Source of the DNA: Actinomycetes bacterium
GTDB lineage: Bacteria > Actinomycetota > Acidimicrobiia > Acidimicrobiales > RAAP-2
Direction: 5' to 3'
DNA length: 11,903 nt
NCBI GenBank assembly: GCA_021791145.1
Contig: JAJYXE010000020.1
Location: forward strand, 1 to 11,903
In this document: positions 1 to 6,576 of the stretch, in pieces
Position numbering within the stretch: position 1 is the first letter of the stretch
Layout of the letters: the number at the start of each line of letters is the position of its first letter
Position numbers and translations under genes: made by a program
Notes under the pieces: generated by a model
What the model was told of the DNA's origin: nothing
Seen by the model: only the letters and a program-made list of their open reading frames with translations
The model's database searches: none

Positions 1-10
1 AAGTCCTGGT

Positions 11-37
11 TGGCGGCACAATCGGCCATGGCCGCCA
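11..37. repeat. Inverted repeat upstream of the attachment core
   Basis: TGGCGGC at 11-17 is perfectly complementary to GCCGCCA at 31-37. A nested 12-base palindrome, CGGCCATGGCCG, lies at 23-34 and competes with the outer stem. No T-run follows, so a rho-independent terminator is not supported. Its place just left of the tRNA-derived core makes a recombinase or accessory-protein site possible, but that is inference. In GC-rich DNA some such symmetry arises by chance. Confidence 0.35.
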
Positions 38-56
38 CGAGCCCGAACACCCCGAA

Positions 57-106
57 TAGCACTGATAATGCTGAGGTCCGTGGTTCAAATCCACGTAGCC
101 CCACCA
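57..106 (+). other. Attachment-site core: 3' part of tRNA-Ile(GAT)
   Basis: The 3' portion of a tRNA is clear. The anticodon stem is TAGCA (57-61) with TGCTG (69-73), around loop CTGATAA (62-68) with anticodon GAT at 64-66, giving isoleucine. The T arm is CGTGG (79-83), loop TTCAAAT, CCACG (91-95). The acceptor 3' strand TAGCCCC is at 96-102, the discriminator A at 103 and an encoded CCA at 104-106. A functional gene would need GGGGCTA and a D arm about 77 bases upstream of the CCA end; neither is present in 1-56. Tyrosine recombinases often use the anticodon-loop-to-3'-end part of a tRNA gene as the shared att core, with the anticodon stem arms as core-type binding sites. The neighbouring excisionase and integrase genes fit this. 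Confidence 0.85.
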
Positions 107-139
107 GGTCAGAGGGGTTTTTTGCTCCGAACGCCCGAC

Positions 140-185
140 GTTTTGCCCAAGTTTTGCCCAACTCAGATAGGGGTCAGATTGGGCA
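140..185. repeat. Tandem 11-bp repeats, putative integrase/excisionase arm sites
   Basis: GTTTTGCCCAA occurs twice in direct tandem at 140-150 and 151-161. Its inner 7 bases reappear inverted as TTGGGCA at 179-185. This lies between the tRNA-derived core and the excisionase gene, where arm-type integrase sites or excisionase sites normally sit in tyrosine-recombinase elements. The repeats are directly visible; the binding role is inferred from position. The rest of 107-243 shows a T-run at 117-123 after the tRNA end and no clear promoter. Confidence 0.5.
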
Positions 186-243
186 GGAATGGGCATTCAG
201 GAGTATCAGGGGTCCGATTCGGTGCCATCTGCATAGAGATGGC

Positions 244-570
244 ATGGAACCAAACCAAGCAAATGACCAAGGCACCACGACCGCTCCGGCCTTGCCCGAG
301 CTGTGGGACGAGCAACGCCTGGCCGACTACCTCGGCGTCGGGCTCCGGTTCGTGCGGCGACTCTGCGAGGAAGGGCGGATCCGCTTCATCCTCGTCGCCC
401 GGCACCGGCGGTTCGACCCGGCGGACGTCGCGGCCTACATCGAAGCCGAGAAGCGGGGACCGGACGGGGACCAGGCTCCTGTACCTCGGTTCTCTCCGGC
501 CACCAAGCGCCGGCCCGGCCGGCCCATCGGCTCTGGCCGGTTCGGCAACACCCGGACCGGGATTCGGTAA
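244..570 (+). CDS. Excisionase-like helix-turn-helix protein
   Basis: The 108-residue product has a MerR/excisionase-type winged helix-turn-helix at about residues 20-68. It opens with LWDEQRLADYLGV, continues with FVRRLCEEGRIRF as the recognition region, and ends with the wing and closing helix RRFDPADVAAYIEA. Proteins of this family bend attachment-site DNA and steer tyrosine integrases towards excision, or act as small repressors. The C-terminal tail is basic and rich in Pro and Gly (KRRPGRPIGSGR, residues 88-99), resembling an AT-hook-like extension. ATG 244 is preceded by a weak purine-rich stretch (AGAGATGG). The reading frame stays open further upstream, but that part covers the tRNA-derived core and is not coding-like. 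The gene overlaps the integrase start by one base (TAATG), so the two are probably translated together. Confidence 0.82.
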   Translation: MEPNQANDQGTTTAPALPELWDEQRLADYLGVGLRFVRRLCEEGRIRFILVARHRRFDPADVAAYIEAEKRGPDGDQAPVPRFSPATKRRPGRPIGSGRFGNTRTGIR

Positions 571-1697
571 TGGCCCGATCACCGGGCATCCGGCGCCACG
601 GTCCGGGGTGGGAAGCCCGTGTGACCGTCAACGGTGAGCACCTCTCGGCGACCTTCGAGACCTTCTCCGATGCCGCCGCCTGGCGAAGCGAGCAGGTTGC
701 CCGCCGCCGGCGGTCTCGCACCGTCAACGCACACAAGCAGACCTTCGACGAGCTGTGGGGGCAGGTGTCCAACGACAGGCCGCTAAGGCACAACACCGCC
801 GTCCGCAACGAGTCGGCCTACCGCAACTACGTCCAGCCGTGGTTCGGTGACGTGCCGATCCACAAGATCACCAGGACCCATGCCATCGAGTGGGTGCAGG
901 CGATGGTCGATACGGGGCTGGCACCGTCGACTGTCGTCCGGGTGGTGGCCGTGGCAGCAGGCTGCATCCAGCGGGCGGTCGACCGGGAGATGGTGGACCG
1001 GAATCCCTTCCGGCGCATCCCCCTCCCCAGGGTCGAGGACAATGAGCGCCGGTTCATCACCGCCGAGGAGGCTCACCATCTGGAGTCGGCGATGGACCCG
1101 TGGTGGGCACTCGTGGTGCCATTCGCTCTGGACACCGGACTGCGGATCGGGGAACTGGCTGGTCTGGAGGTCCGGGACATCGAGTTCAACTCGCCGTCGT
1201 GGGTGGTGCACGTCCGCCGGATCGTCTCCGACGTCCAGGGGCACGCCCGGATCGGACTGCCCAAGACCAGAGCAGGCATCAGGGCGGTGCCCACGCTCAC
1301 CCGTCCGGTGGCCGAGCGCCTGGCGGTCCACATCAGCGAACGGGGCCTCGGCCCGGACGACAAGCTCTTCACCGGTCGCAACGGCGGCATCATGCGCCCG
1401 ACCAACTGGCGATCCAGGGTTTTCCGCCCGGCTGTGGAAGCGGCCGGGCTCGGACCCGAAGTGACGCCGCACTCGCTCCGCCACGGCGCTGTCGCCCGCT
1501 GGATCGCCGCCGGCCAATCGGACCCCTACGTGCTGTCCCGGTGGTTGGGGCACTCGACCCCGGTCATCGTCTACCGGACCTACGCACACCTCCTGCCGCA
1601 GGACACCACCGCCATCACCGAGAAGATGGAGGCTGAGGCACTGGCGGCACGAGGGGGAGAAGGGGTGGCGTCGTCGGTCGTGAAGATCCGGCCATGA
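570..1697 (+). CDS. Tyrosine recombinase / phage-type integrase
   Basis: This 375-residue protein would catalyse site-specific recombination at the adjacent tRNA-Ile-derived core. The N-terminal 50 residues form an arm-binding-type region with a basic run (ARRRRSR). A core-binding SAM-like helical domain spans about 55-155, and the catalytic domain about 160-345. The full active-site set is visible: Arg192 in TGLRIGEL, Lys232 in LPKTRAG, His301 and Arg304 in HSLRH, His328 in LGHST, and the nucleophile Tyr338 in YRTYAHL. Length and domain order are normal for the family, so it should be active. ATG 570 overlaps the excisionase stop by one base and follows its frame directly; the upstream open frame is a shadow. 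The protein ends at TGA 1695-1697, which also begins the first start-associated leader. Which element subfamily it belongs to cannot be decided by eye. Confidence 0.95.
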   Translation: MARSPGIRRHGPGWEARVTVNGEHLSATFETFSDAAAWRSEQVARRRRSRTVNAHKQTFDELWGQVSNDRPLRHNTAVRNESAYRNYVQPWFGDVPIHKITRTHAIEWVQAMVDTGLAPSTVVRVVAVAAGCIQRAVDREMVDRNPFRRIPLPRVEDNERRFITAEEAHHLESAMDPWWALVVPFALDTGLRIGELAGLEVRDIEFNSPSWVVHVRRIVSDVQGHARIGLPKTRAGIRAVPTLTRPVAERLAVHISERGLGPDDKLFTGRNGGIMRPTNWRSRVFRPAVEAAGLGPEVTPHSLRHGAVARWIAAGQSDPYVLSRWLGHSTPVIVYRTYAHLLPQDTTAITEKMEAEALAARGGEGVASSVVKIRP

Positions 1698-1730
1698 GCA
1701 CGATCTGAAAACCCCGCTCTCTATACGGGC
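1698..1730 (+). promoter_or_regulatory. Start-associated leader, copy A
   Basis: This 33-nt gap between integrase and the first tagged gene contains CACGATCTGAAAAC (1699-1712) and CCCGCTCTCT (1713-1722). The CCCGC begins exactly 18 nt before ATG 1731. It matches copy B (10932-10964) at 23 of 24 positions from CACGATCTG to CTCTCT, and GCATGAGCA around the start codon is also shared. No Shine-Dalgarno sequence is present. It may be a promoter giving a leaderless transcript or a regulatory RNA or DNA site; the function is unknown. Confidence 0.6.
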
Positions 1731-2747
1731 ATGAGCACAAACACCCAGCCAAGACAGCCCAGCGGGACCCCGGTCGGCGGCCGGTTCGCCGGCAAGGCCA
1801 ATCCGGAACCTATGGACGTTGTCCTCGAAGTCCCCGCTGAGACGGAGCAAGGAGAACGAGTCGTCTCTCTCGATACAGCGGCCTTCACGCTGATCGGCGC
1901 ACTCAACGCACGGGCAGTTGCCTCTGGCTCGTGCCCGGTGTGCCACGGCGAGGCTTCTGCCGGCACCATCAGCCATCGACCACGGTGTCCGGTGACCGGA
2001 CTGGGGCGTGCGATGCGTGCGGATCGGAGGATCTCGCTCTCCCCGACGGCCCTGCGTGAGCATTGGTCGCACCTCGACGACACGTCGACATCTATGGCTG
2101 GTGCCACCGACGAGGATCTACTCAAGATCGCCGACGCAGTGCTGGACGACGACTACATCTGGAACGTCTTCGACGAAGCACTCGCCAACGCTCGGGACAG
2201 GTTGGGGATCGAGCAGTCGTCCCTCGGGATACGGGTTGGCCGCGGCGACCTCGCAGCGATCGACAAGGCGATCCGAAACCTCGGCTACAGCCGGTCGGGA
2301 TTCATGACGTACAAGGTGGGGCATGACGGTGGTATCAAGGGCATCGTGGTGCAGTCGGGGCGTCGGAGTGCCCTCGTGACTTCGGGCGATGACTGGGGCA
2401 CGGGCTTTGTCGTCGGTGATGTCGACTCGCCTGCCACCAGCAGCGACATTCCAGACGAACGGGACGTGCCCGACACTGGGAACACGCTGGACGACCTCGC
2501 CAGGTCGCTCGCCAAGCACGTCGGATCGCCACCCGAAAAGCGACAGGACGCAGCCGAGACTGTTCCGGCCACCATTCCCGATCAGTCCTTCCAAGCGGTG
2601 CTGGAGAGCGAAGGAACTTGGTCCTGGACCGCCATCGCTGCCGAGATCGGCAAGCCTGCTGCCGAGGACCTGTTCAAGCGGTCCGGCGGCTCGTTGGGCA
2701 CGGCGATCGCCATGCACCAAGAGGTCGCACAAGCCGAGCAGTCGTAG
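1731..2747 (+). CDS. Unknown protein with N-terminal [13 protein letters not shown] tag
   Basis: I do not recognise a known enzyme in this 338-residue protein. Residues 8-20 carry [13 protein letters not shown], almost identical to the N-terminus of the gene at 10965. Similar short tags of the GxPxGGQF type recur on otherwise unrelated proteins of actinobacterial mobile elements and phages, from memory and with no function known to me. Cys68, Cys71, His72, His82 and Cys86 (CPVCH...SHRPRC) could bind zinc. The middle is acidic and helical (about 120-180); residues 215-290 are low in structure and rich in Asp and Ser; the C-terminus (about 293-335) looks like a small helical domain. No signal peptide or membrane segment is visible. 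ATG 1731 is fixed by the leader: the 18-nt spacing is shared with three other genes. The gene stands alone between leaders A and C. Confidence 0.8.
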   Translation: MSTNTQPRQPSGTPVGGRFAGKANPEPMDVVLEVPAETEQGERVVSLDTAAFTLIGALNARAVASGSCPVCHGEASAGTISHRPRCPVTGLGRAMRADRRISLSPTALREHWSHLDDTSTSMAGATDEDLLKIADAVLDDDYIWNVFDEALANARDRLGIEQSSLGIRVGRGDLAAIDKAIRNLGYSRSGFMTYKVGHDGGIKGIVVQSGRRSALVTSGDDWGTGFVVGDVDSPATSSDIPDERDVPDTGNTLDDLARSLAKHVGSPPEKRQDAAETVPATIPDQSFQAVLESEGTWSWTAIAAEIGKPAAEDLFKRSGGSLGTAIAMHQEVAQAEQS

Positions 2748-2779
2748 GGGCGCTCGCCTCTCCCGCCCTCTCCATGGTC
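2748..2779 (+). promoter_or_regulatory. Start-associated leader, copy C
   Basis: This 32-nt gap runs from the TAG stop of the tagged gene to GTG 2780. It holds CCCGCCCTCTCC at 2762-2773, with CCCGC exactly 18 nt before the GTG. Together with the stop codon it reads GTAGGG..GCTCGCC..CCCGCCCTCTCC..GGTC, nearly the same as copy D before the gene at 6577. In both, the preceding stop codon TAG sits 17 nt before CCCGC. The match supports GTG 2780 as the ligase start over ATG 2774 or ATG 2783. AGGG (2746-2749) and CCCT (2766-2769) could pair weakly in RNA. Confidence 0.55.
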
Positions 2780-4918
2780 GTGATGAGCCACGACGAATTC
2801 TCAGCCCTTGCCGACAGACTCCGCTCTGCCGCAGCCGCCTACTACGCAGGTGACGGCACCCAGCTCATGGACGACGCCACCTACGACGCCGGTATCAGCG
2901 AGCTGCGGACCATGGCCGCCGAGCATGGCTGGACCGATGCCGACGACCTGTTGACACAAGTGGCCGGGGGCCAGGGAAGCGTCGGTCGTGATGGCGCTGG
3001 CAGCGATACAGACGGCGTCCCCCACGAGGTCCCCATGCTCTCGCTCGACAACGCCATGGACGACGACGAGTTGCAAGCATTCTTTGATCGGGTAGCGCAC
3101 AAGACCGGAGTGCCGACCGACGACCTGGCGTGGGTGGTCGAACCGAAGTTCGACGGCATGGCCTTGTCCGTGCGCTACCACGACGGGAAGATCGCCAGGA
3201 TCGTGACCCGTGGCAACGGCCTCGTCGGCGAGACAGTCGGCCACGTCGCCCGGCACGTCTCCGGCATCCCCGCCGAGCTGCCCGGTGAGGCGAGTGTGAC
3301 GGTGGTCGGCGAATGCGTGATGACCCACGAGGACTTCGCCGAGGCCAACCGGATGCGTCTGGAGCACGGCGAGCGCCCGTTCGCCAACCCACGCAACGCC
3401 GTGGCCGGGTCGCTGCGGGCTAAGAACCGGGACTACCGGGTCCCGATGACCTTCATCGCCTACGGTGCCCACGCTCCCGCCCCGGACCCGACGGCGTACA
3501 CGACTGATCCGATGCCCGAGCGGTACTCGATGACGATCAGTCGGTTGCACAACCTCGGGTTCACGACTGCGGCTGACGTTGTCGGCAACCAGCCGGTCGC
3601 CAGGGGCTCAGCCGGCGCCATGGCTCAGATCGCCCGCATCGAAGAGCTGCGGCAGACCTTCTCGATGGACACCGACGGGGCCGTCATCAAGGCCGACAAC
3701 CCCCACATCCGAGACGCGATGGGCGAGGGCAGCCGGTCTCCCCGCTGGGCCATCGCCCGCAAGTTCGCTCCCGACACCCGTGAGACGGACCTACTTGACA
3801 TCGAGGTCGCCGTGGGCCGGACCGGGAACCTCTCGTTCACCGCCAAGGTGGCCCCGGTCAGTGTCGGCGGAGCCACCATCTCGTCGGTCACCGTCCACAA
3901 CGTCTCGGAGATCGCCCGCAAGGGGCTGCGCCTGCCGGGACCCGACGGTACTGCTCAGCGGGTCGTGGTCCGGCGAGCCGGGGAGGTCATCCCCGAGATC
4001 GTCGGCGTGGCCGACGTCAGCCCCGGCGAGGACAAGACGGTGCCCTTTGTGCCACCCAGCCTGTGCCCGAACGGCCACGCACTCGACACCACCGGCGTCA
4101 TCTGGAGCTGCGTGCTCGGACGGGACTGCACCGTCTCGGCCGGCATCCGCTACGCCGTGAGCCGTGACTGCCTCGACATCGAAGGCATGGGGACCCAGAT
4201 CACCGACGCCCTCGTGGGCAGTGGCATCGTCAACGACGTGGCCGACCTGTTCGGCCTCCGGGTGACAGACCTGCTCACGGTCCCCCGCCTGGGTGAGTCC
4301 AACGCCACCAAGATCATGTCGCAGATCGACAAAGCCCGGACTCTGCCGCTCGCCCGCATTCTGACGGCACTGGGGATCAAGGGGACGGGCCGGTCCATGT
4401 CCCGGCGCATTGCCCGCCACTTCGGCACGATGGGTGCCATTCGGGCTGCTACCGCCAATCAGATGGCCGAGGTCGAGGGGATCGGACCCATCAAGGCCCC
4501 GAGCATCGTCGAAGAGATTGCCGAGCTGGCTCCGGTGCTGGACCGGCTCGAAGAAATGGGGATCGGCTCCGCAAGAAACATGGATGCCGCACCCCCTTCT
4601 TCTGTGGAGGGGGCGGTGAGCGAATCTCCTGTCGCTGGTGCTGACACCGCCCCCTCCGCCCTGCCACTGGCTGGCAAGTCGGTGTGCGTGACCGGGGCCA
4701 TGAGCGGGGCGTTGGCGGGCATGAGCCGCAACGACGTCAATGAGCTGATCGAATCGCTCGGAGGCAGGGCGGCATCGAGCGTGTCGGCCAAGACCGACCT
4801 GCTGCTCACCGACGACCCGGAGTCCGGCACCGGCAAGGCCAAGAAGGCACGGGAGTTGGGGGTCGAGATCGTGAGTCCTGACGAGTTCGCCAGGCGGTAC
4901 ATGGGGGGTGTTTCGTGA
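2780..4918 (+). CDS. ligA: NAD+-dependent DNA ligase with BRCT domain
   Basis: The 712-residue protein (family about 670-700) would seal nicks using NAD+. Numbered from GTG 2780, the order is: the Ia-like N-terminus with DDATYD (about 32) and PMLSLDNA (85-92); the adenylation domain with KFDG and nucleophile Lys123; TRGNG (143); ANPRNAVAGS (202); DGAVIK (299); RWAIARKF (322); an OB fold with RRAGEVIP (398); a zinc finger; helix-hairpin-helix repeats (about 520-580); and a BRCT domain (about 628-708) after a Ser/Ala-rich linker. Oddities: motif IIIa reads TRGNGLVGET rather than the usual TRGDG..GED, and the finger is C429-x3-H433 with C444 and C450, so the second of four usual cysteines is replaced. 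It looks intact and active but diverged, and is probably an extra copy to the host ligA. The start is chosen by leader C; ATG 2774 and ATG 2783 are alternatives. Its stop overlaps the next start by one base. Confidence 0.94.
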   Translation: MMSHDEFSALADRLRSAAAAYYAGDGTQLMDDATYDAGISELRTMAAEHGWTDADDLLTQVAGGQGSVGRDGAGSDTDGVPHEVPMLSLDNAMDDDELQAFFDRVAHKTGVPTDDLAWVVEPKFDGMALSVRYHDGKIARIVTRGNGLVGETVGHVARHVSGIPAELPGEASVTVVGECVMTHEDFAEANRMRLEHGERPFANPRNAVAGSLRAKNRDYRVPMTFIAYGAHAPAPDPTAYTTDPMPERYSMTISRLHNLGFTTAADVVGNQPVARGSAGAMAQIARIEELRQTFSMDTDGAVIKADNPHIRDAMGEGSRSPRWAIARKFAPDTRETDLLDIEVAVGRTGNLSFTAKVAPVSVGGATISSVTVHNVSEIARKGLRLPGPDGTAQRVVVRRAGEVIPEIVGVADVSPGEDKTVPFVPPSLCPNGHALDTTGVIWSCVLGRDCTVSAGIRYAVSRDCLDIEGMGTQITDALVGSGIVNDVADLFGLRVTDLLTVPRLGESNATKIMSQIDKARTLPLARILTALGIKGTGRSMSRRIARHFGTMGAIRAATANQMAEVEGIGPIKAPSIVEEIAELAPVLDRLEEMGIGSARNMDAAPPSSVEGAVSESPVAGADTAPSALPLAGKSVCVTGAMSGALAGMSRNDVNELIESLGGRAASSVSAKTDLLLTDDPESGTGKAKKARELGVEIVSPDEFARRYMGGVS

Positions 4919-5205
4919 TGGCGAAAGGCCAGACTGTGCTCCAGTATTACGACGACCACCTCGGACGCACTTGGGCTAGCAGGCTCTCTGAGCATCGACT
5001 GATCGAGCTTGGATCGATATCCTGCCCAACCGACTACGCGGTACGGAACTATCGTCGGCCAAACCATCCAAAGTTCTTCGGCAACCGCAGTGGACTGGAG
5101 CAGGCCGTCCGACGCTCTCTCTCCAGGAGAACGTTTCCGGACCGGGAAGAGCGTCTGCGCCAGATGGTCTCTATGCTTCTCAGTGAACTAGGCGATGAGA
5201 CATGA
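4918..5205 (+). CDS. Hypothetical 95-residue basic protein
   Basis: I do not recognise this protein. It is small and basic, opening with MAKGQTVLQYYDDHLGRTW, with Arg-rich stretches in the middle (YAVRNYRRPNHPKFF) and a helical C-terminus (residues about 58-92) containing RRSLSRRTFP. There is a single cysteine and no membrane segment or signal peptide. ATG 4918 overlaps the ligase stop (TGATG); GTG 4915 in the same frame is an alternative start. It ends in an ATGA overlap with the next gene, so it lies within a translationally coupled run from the ligase onwards. A nucleic-acid-binding role would fit its charge but nothing specific supports it. Confidence 0.7.
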   Translation: MAKGQTVLQYYDDHLGRTWASRLSEHRLIELGSISCPTDYAVRNYRRPNHPKFFGNRSGLEQAVRRSLSRRTFPDREERLRQMVSMLLSELGDET

Positions 5206-5591
5206 GTACACCGCAAGAGCAGGTAGCACAGTTCCATCGTGCGACTGACACTCCGATCGTCTCATCCCCGGCCTATCCACCGAAGGATCGCCGCGATCTC
5301 CGCGTGGTGCTCCTGCAAGAGGAACTCGACGAGGTCATCGCCGCCATGGCAGAGGGAGACGTCGCCCATGTGGCGAAGGAGCTTGCCGATCTGCTCTATG
5401 TGACCTATGGAGCGGCCTTGGAGTGGGGCATCGATCTCCGGTCCGTGATGGATGCTGTCCACGAATCGAACATGGCGAAGATAGGACCCGACGGCAAGGT
5501 TGCACTCCGCTCCGACGGGAAGGTGATCAAGCCACCCGATTGGGAACAGCCAGACATTGCTGCTGTCCTTGCCAACCAGGATCGGCTGTGA
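5202..5591 (+). CDS. MazG/PRA-PH-like nucleotide pyrophosphohydrolase
   Basis: The 129-residue protein matches the all-alpha NTP pyrophosphohydrolase fold (PRA-PH/MazG-like). It has an N-terminal VAQFHRATDTP, the metal-binding EExxE at Glu40, Glu41 and Glu44 (QEELDEV), a second ExxD at Glu60 and Asp63 (ELADLLYVTYG), and the tail typical of phage versions, SNMAKIGPDGK (89-99) followed by SDGKVIKP. These enzymes cleave nucleoside triphosphates to monophosphates plus pyrophosphate using magnesium. Related phage and mobile-element copies are thought to cleanse or reshape nucleotide pools or lower alarmones. The exact substrate cannot be read from the sequence. It starts within an ATGA overlap with the previous gene and ends in a GTGA overlap with the next, the mark of a coupled operon. 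A true histidine-pathway HisE is unlikely given the context. Confidence 0.85.
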   Translation: MSTPQEQVAQFHRATDTPIVSSPAYPPKDRRDLRVVLLQEELDEVIAAMAEGDVAHVAKELADLLYVTYGAALEWGIDLRSVMDAVHESNMAKIGPDGKVALRSDGKVIKPPDWEQPDIAAVLANQDRL

Positions 5592-6055
5592 CCGCCACCC
5601 GCCGCTACGGCTTCTCCGGCAGTCGAACCATCACCGACACCGACCAACGCACCATCGACGACGTGCTGGGATCTCTCCTGCCCGGCAGCGAGTACACGAC
5701 CGGCGGCTGTATCGGCGTCGATACCATCGTCGGCCGTCGCATGTGGCTCGCTCACCAAAAGGCCACGCACCGGGTTGTGGTGCCCGCCGATCGCAGCCGC
5801 GTCTCCCCCTGGTGGATGCACCGGGCAATCCGCGAGGCAGGACCCGGCAGCGGCGTGCTGGTAGAAGAGATGCCGCCCAACACGACGTACAAGGACCGCA
5901 ACCAGCGAATCGTCGACCATTCCAACGTGCTGGTGGCTTTTCCGGCACATTCCGAAGACGACCCGAGGTCGAAGCGTTCGGGCACCTGGCAGACCATCCG
6001 CATGGCCCGCCGGGCCGGGCTCGAAGTGCTGGTGACGGTGCTGGGCGATGAGTGA
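5588..6055 (+). CDS. SLOG/DprA-like Rossmann-fold protein
   Basis: The 155-residue single-domain protein starts with GFSGSRTIT (8-16), a strand followed by a Ser/Arg loop. Next come TGGCIGVDTIVGR (38-50), a Gly-rich nucleotide-binding turn, a strand HRVVVPADRS (61-70), YKDRNQRIVDHSNVLVAFP (101-119) and SGTWQTIRMARRAG (131-144). That order fits the SLOG superfamily (Smf/DprA, LOG, DUF2493-like), whose members bind nucleotides, nucleotide sugars or single-stranded DNA. The catalytic glutamate of the LOG phosphoribohydrolase GGxGTxxE motif is replaced by SGTWQT, so cytokinin-riboside hydrolysis is not supported. DprA-like DNA handling or nucleotide sensing are the alternatives. The GTG start at 5588 lies in a GTGA overlap with the MazG-like gene, so the two are probably made together. 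Confidence 0.75.
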   Translation: MTATRRYGFSGSRTITDTDQRTIDDVLGSLLPGSEYTTGGCIGVDTIVGRRMWLAHQKATHRVVVPADRSRVSPWWMHRAIREAGPGSGVLVEEMPPNTTYKDRNQRIVDHSNVLVAFPAHSEDDPRSKRSGTWQTIRMARRAGLEVLVTVLGDE

Positions 6056-6338
6056 CGACAAACGAGTGAACAAGCGGCGGAAGGCGGCGATGGCGGAATT
6101 TCTTGCTGATGTCATGGCCAGCGGGGCGTTGTCCGATCATGCTGAAGCTTCGGGCATTGTGGTGATAGTGGCGGACCCCGAGACCAATCAAGTCCATGCG
6201 GTCGGTCCCTTCACGAAGGACGGTCCCGATGCGTTCGCCGTCGCCGATCGCCTACGTTCGCAACTGAACGGCCCCGACAACGACGGTCCCGATATCGGAG
6301 TCGACGTTGTCTATCTCTACCCTGGAGGAGCACCGTGA
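6048..6338 (+). CDS. Hypothetical 96-residue protein
   Basis: I do not recognise this protein. The first 15 residues are strongly basic (DDKRVNKRRKAAM), then a short helix, then a beta-strand-rich stretch (GIVVIVADPETNQVHAVGPF, residues 36-55), a helix and a final strand (IGVDVVYLYP). It could be a small alpha/beta domain. It begins 8 bases inside the end of the SLOG-like gene and ends in a GTGA overlap with the next gene, placing it in the same coupled run. No cysteines, signal peptide or membrane segment are visible. Confidence 0.65.
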   Translation: MSDDKRVNKRRKAAMAEFLADVMASGALSDHAEASGIVVIVADPETNQVHAVGPFTKDGPDAFAVADRLRSQLNGPDNDGPDIGVDVVYLYPGGAP

Positions 6339-6544
6339 CCTCCGGTGCTCGCAACGTCCATCGCCCTGCTGCCGCGCTTCGTCGTCTGGAGAACGAGGCG
6401 GCACAGGGGCAGTGCGCGCTGCACCCGGACCGACCGGCCGTCGGCTCGGTCACGCCCTGGACAAACCATCCAAGAGGCTGCTGTGCGACATGCGCCGACC
6501 AACTCCAAAAAATGGGCCGGACGATCCATTGGAGGTCCGCGTAG
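6335..6544 (+). CDS. Small Cys-rich, probably zinc-binding protein (69 residues)
   Basis: The protein has CALHP at about residues 27-31 and CCATC at about 49-53, giving a C-x2-H plus C-x2-C arrangement 20 residues apart that would suit one zinc ion. Flanks are basic and helical. GTG 6335 is preceded by a strong Shine-Dalgarno (GGAGGAG, about 8 bases upstream) and overlaps the stop of the previous gene by 4 bases (GTGA), which settles the start. The stop TAG at 6542-6544 begins leader D, so this is the last gene of the ligase-led block. The function is unknown; small zinc-ribbon proteins on mobile elements are often DNA- or polymerase-binding, but that is only an analogy. Confidence 0.7.
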   Translation: MTSGARNVHRPAAALRRLENEAAQGQCALHPDRPAVGSVTPWTNHPRGCCATCADQLQKMGRTIHWRSA

Positions 6545-6576
6545 GGCTGCTCGCCATCCCCGCCCTCTCCCTGGTC
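6545..6576 (+). promoter_or_regulatory. Start-associated leader, copy D
   Basis: This 32-nt gap follows a TAG stop and holds GGCTGCTCGCC and then CCCGCCCTCTCC (6559-6570), with CCCGC exactly 18 nt before ATG 6577. It is nearly identical to leader C in sequence, length and spacing, including the stop codon in front. No Shine-Dalgarno is present. AGGGC (6543-6547) and GCCCT (6562-6566) can pair, but copies A and B lack that pairing, so a conserved hairpin is not supported. Confidence 0.55.

Noticed and set aside
1..12. AAGTCCTGGTTG recurs at 10919-10930, at the end of the VirB4-type gene.
   Set aside because: A 12-base match is expected a few times by chance in a window this size, and no flanking similarity extends it.
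30..106. A complete functional tRNA-Ile gene.
   Set aside because: The acceptor 5' strand (GGGGCTA) and a D arm are missing in the required position.
10..243. Upstream open extension of the excisionase frame.
   Set aside because: It runs through the tRNA-derived core and the repeat cluster, shows no domain, and ATG 244 begins the recognisable protein.
508..543. Excisionase tail GRPIGSGRFG resembling the GTPVGGRF tag.
   Set aside because: The similarity is short and low-complexity, at the C-terminus rather than the N-terminus, and fits a generic basic AT-hook-like tail.
783..2072. Long minus-strand open frames opposite the integrase, ligase and other genes.
   Set aside because: They are shadows of GC-rich coding genes: proline/arginine/glycine-rich, without domains, and opposite genes with intact catalytic motifs.
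2746..2769. Leader C or D as an intrinsic terminator.
   Set aside because: The possible stem is only 4-5 bp, no T-run follows, and the pairing is absent in leaders A and B.
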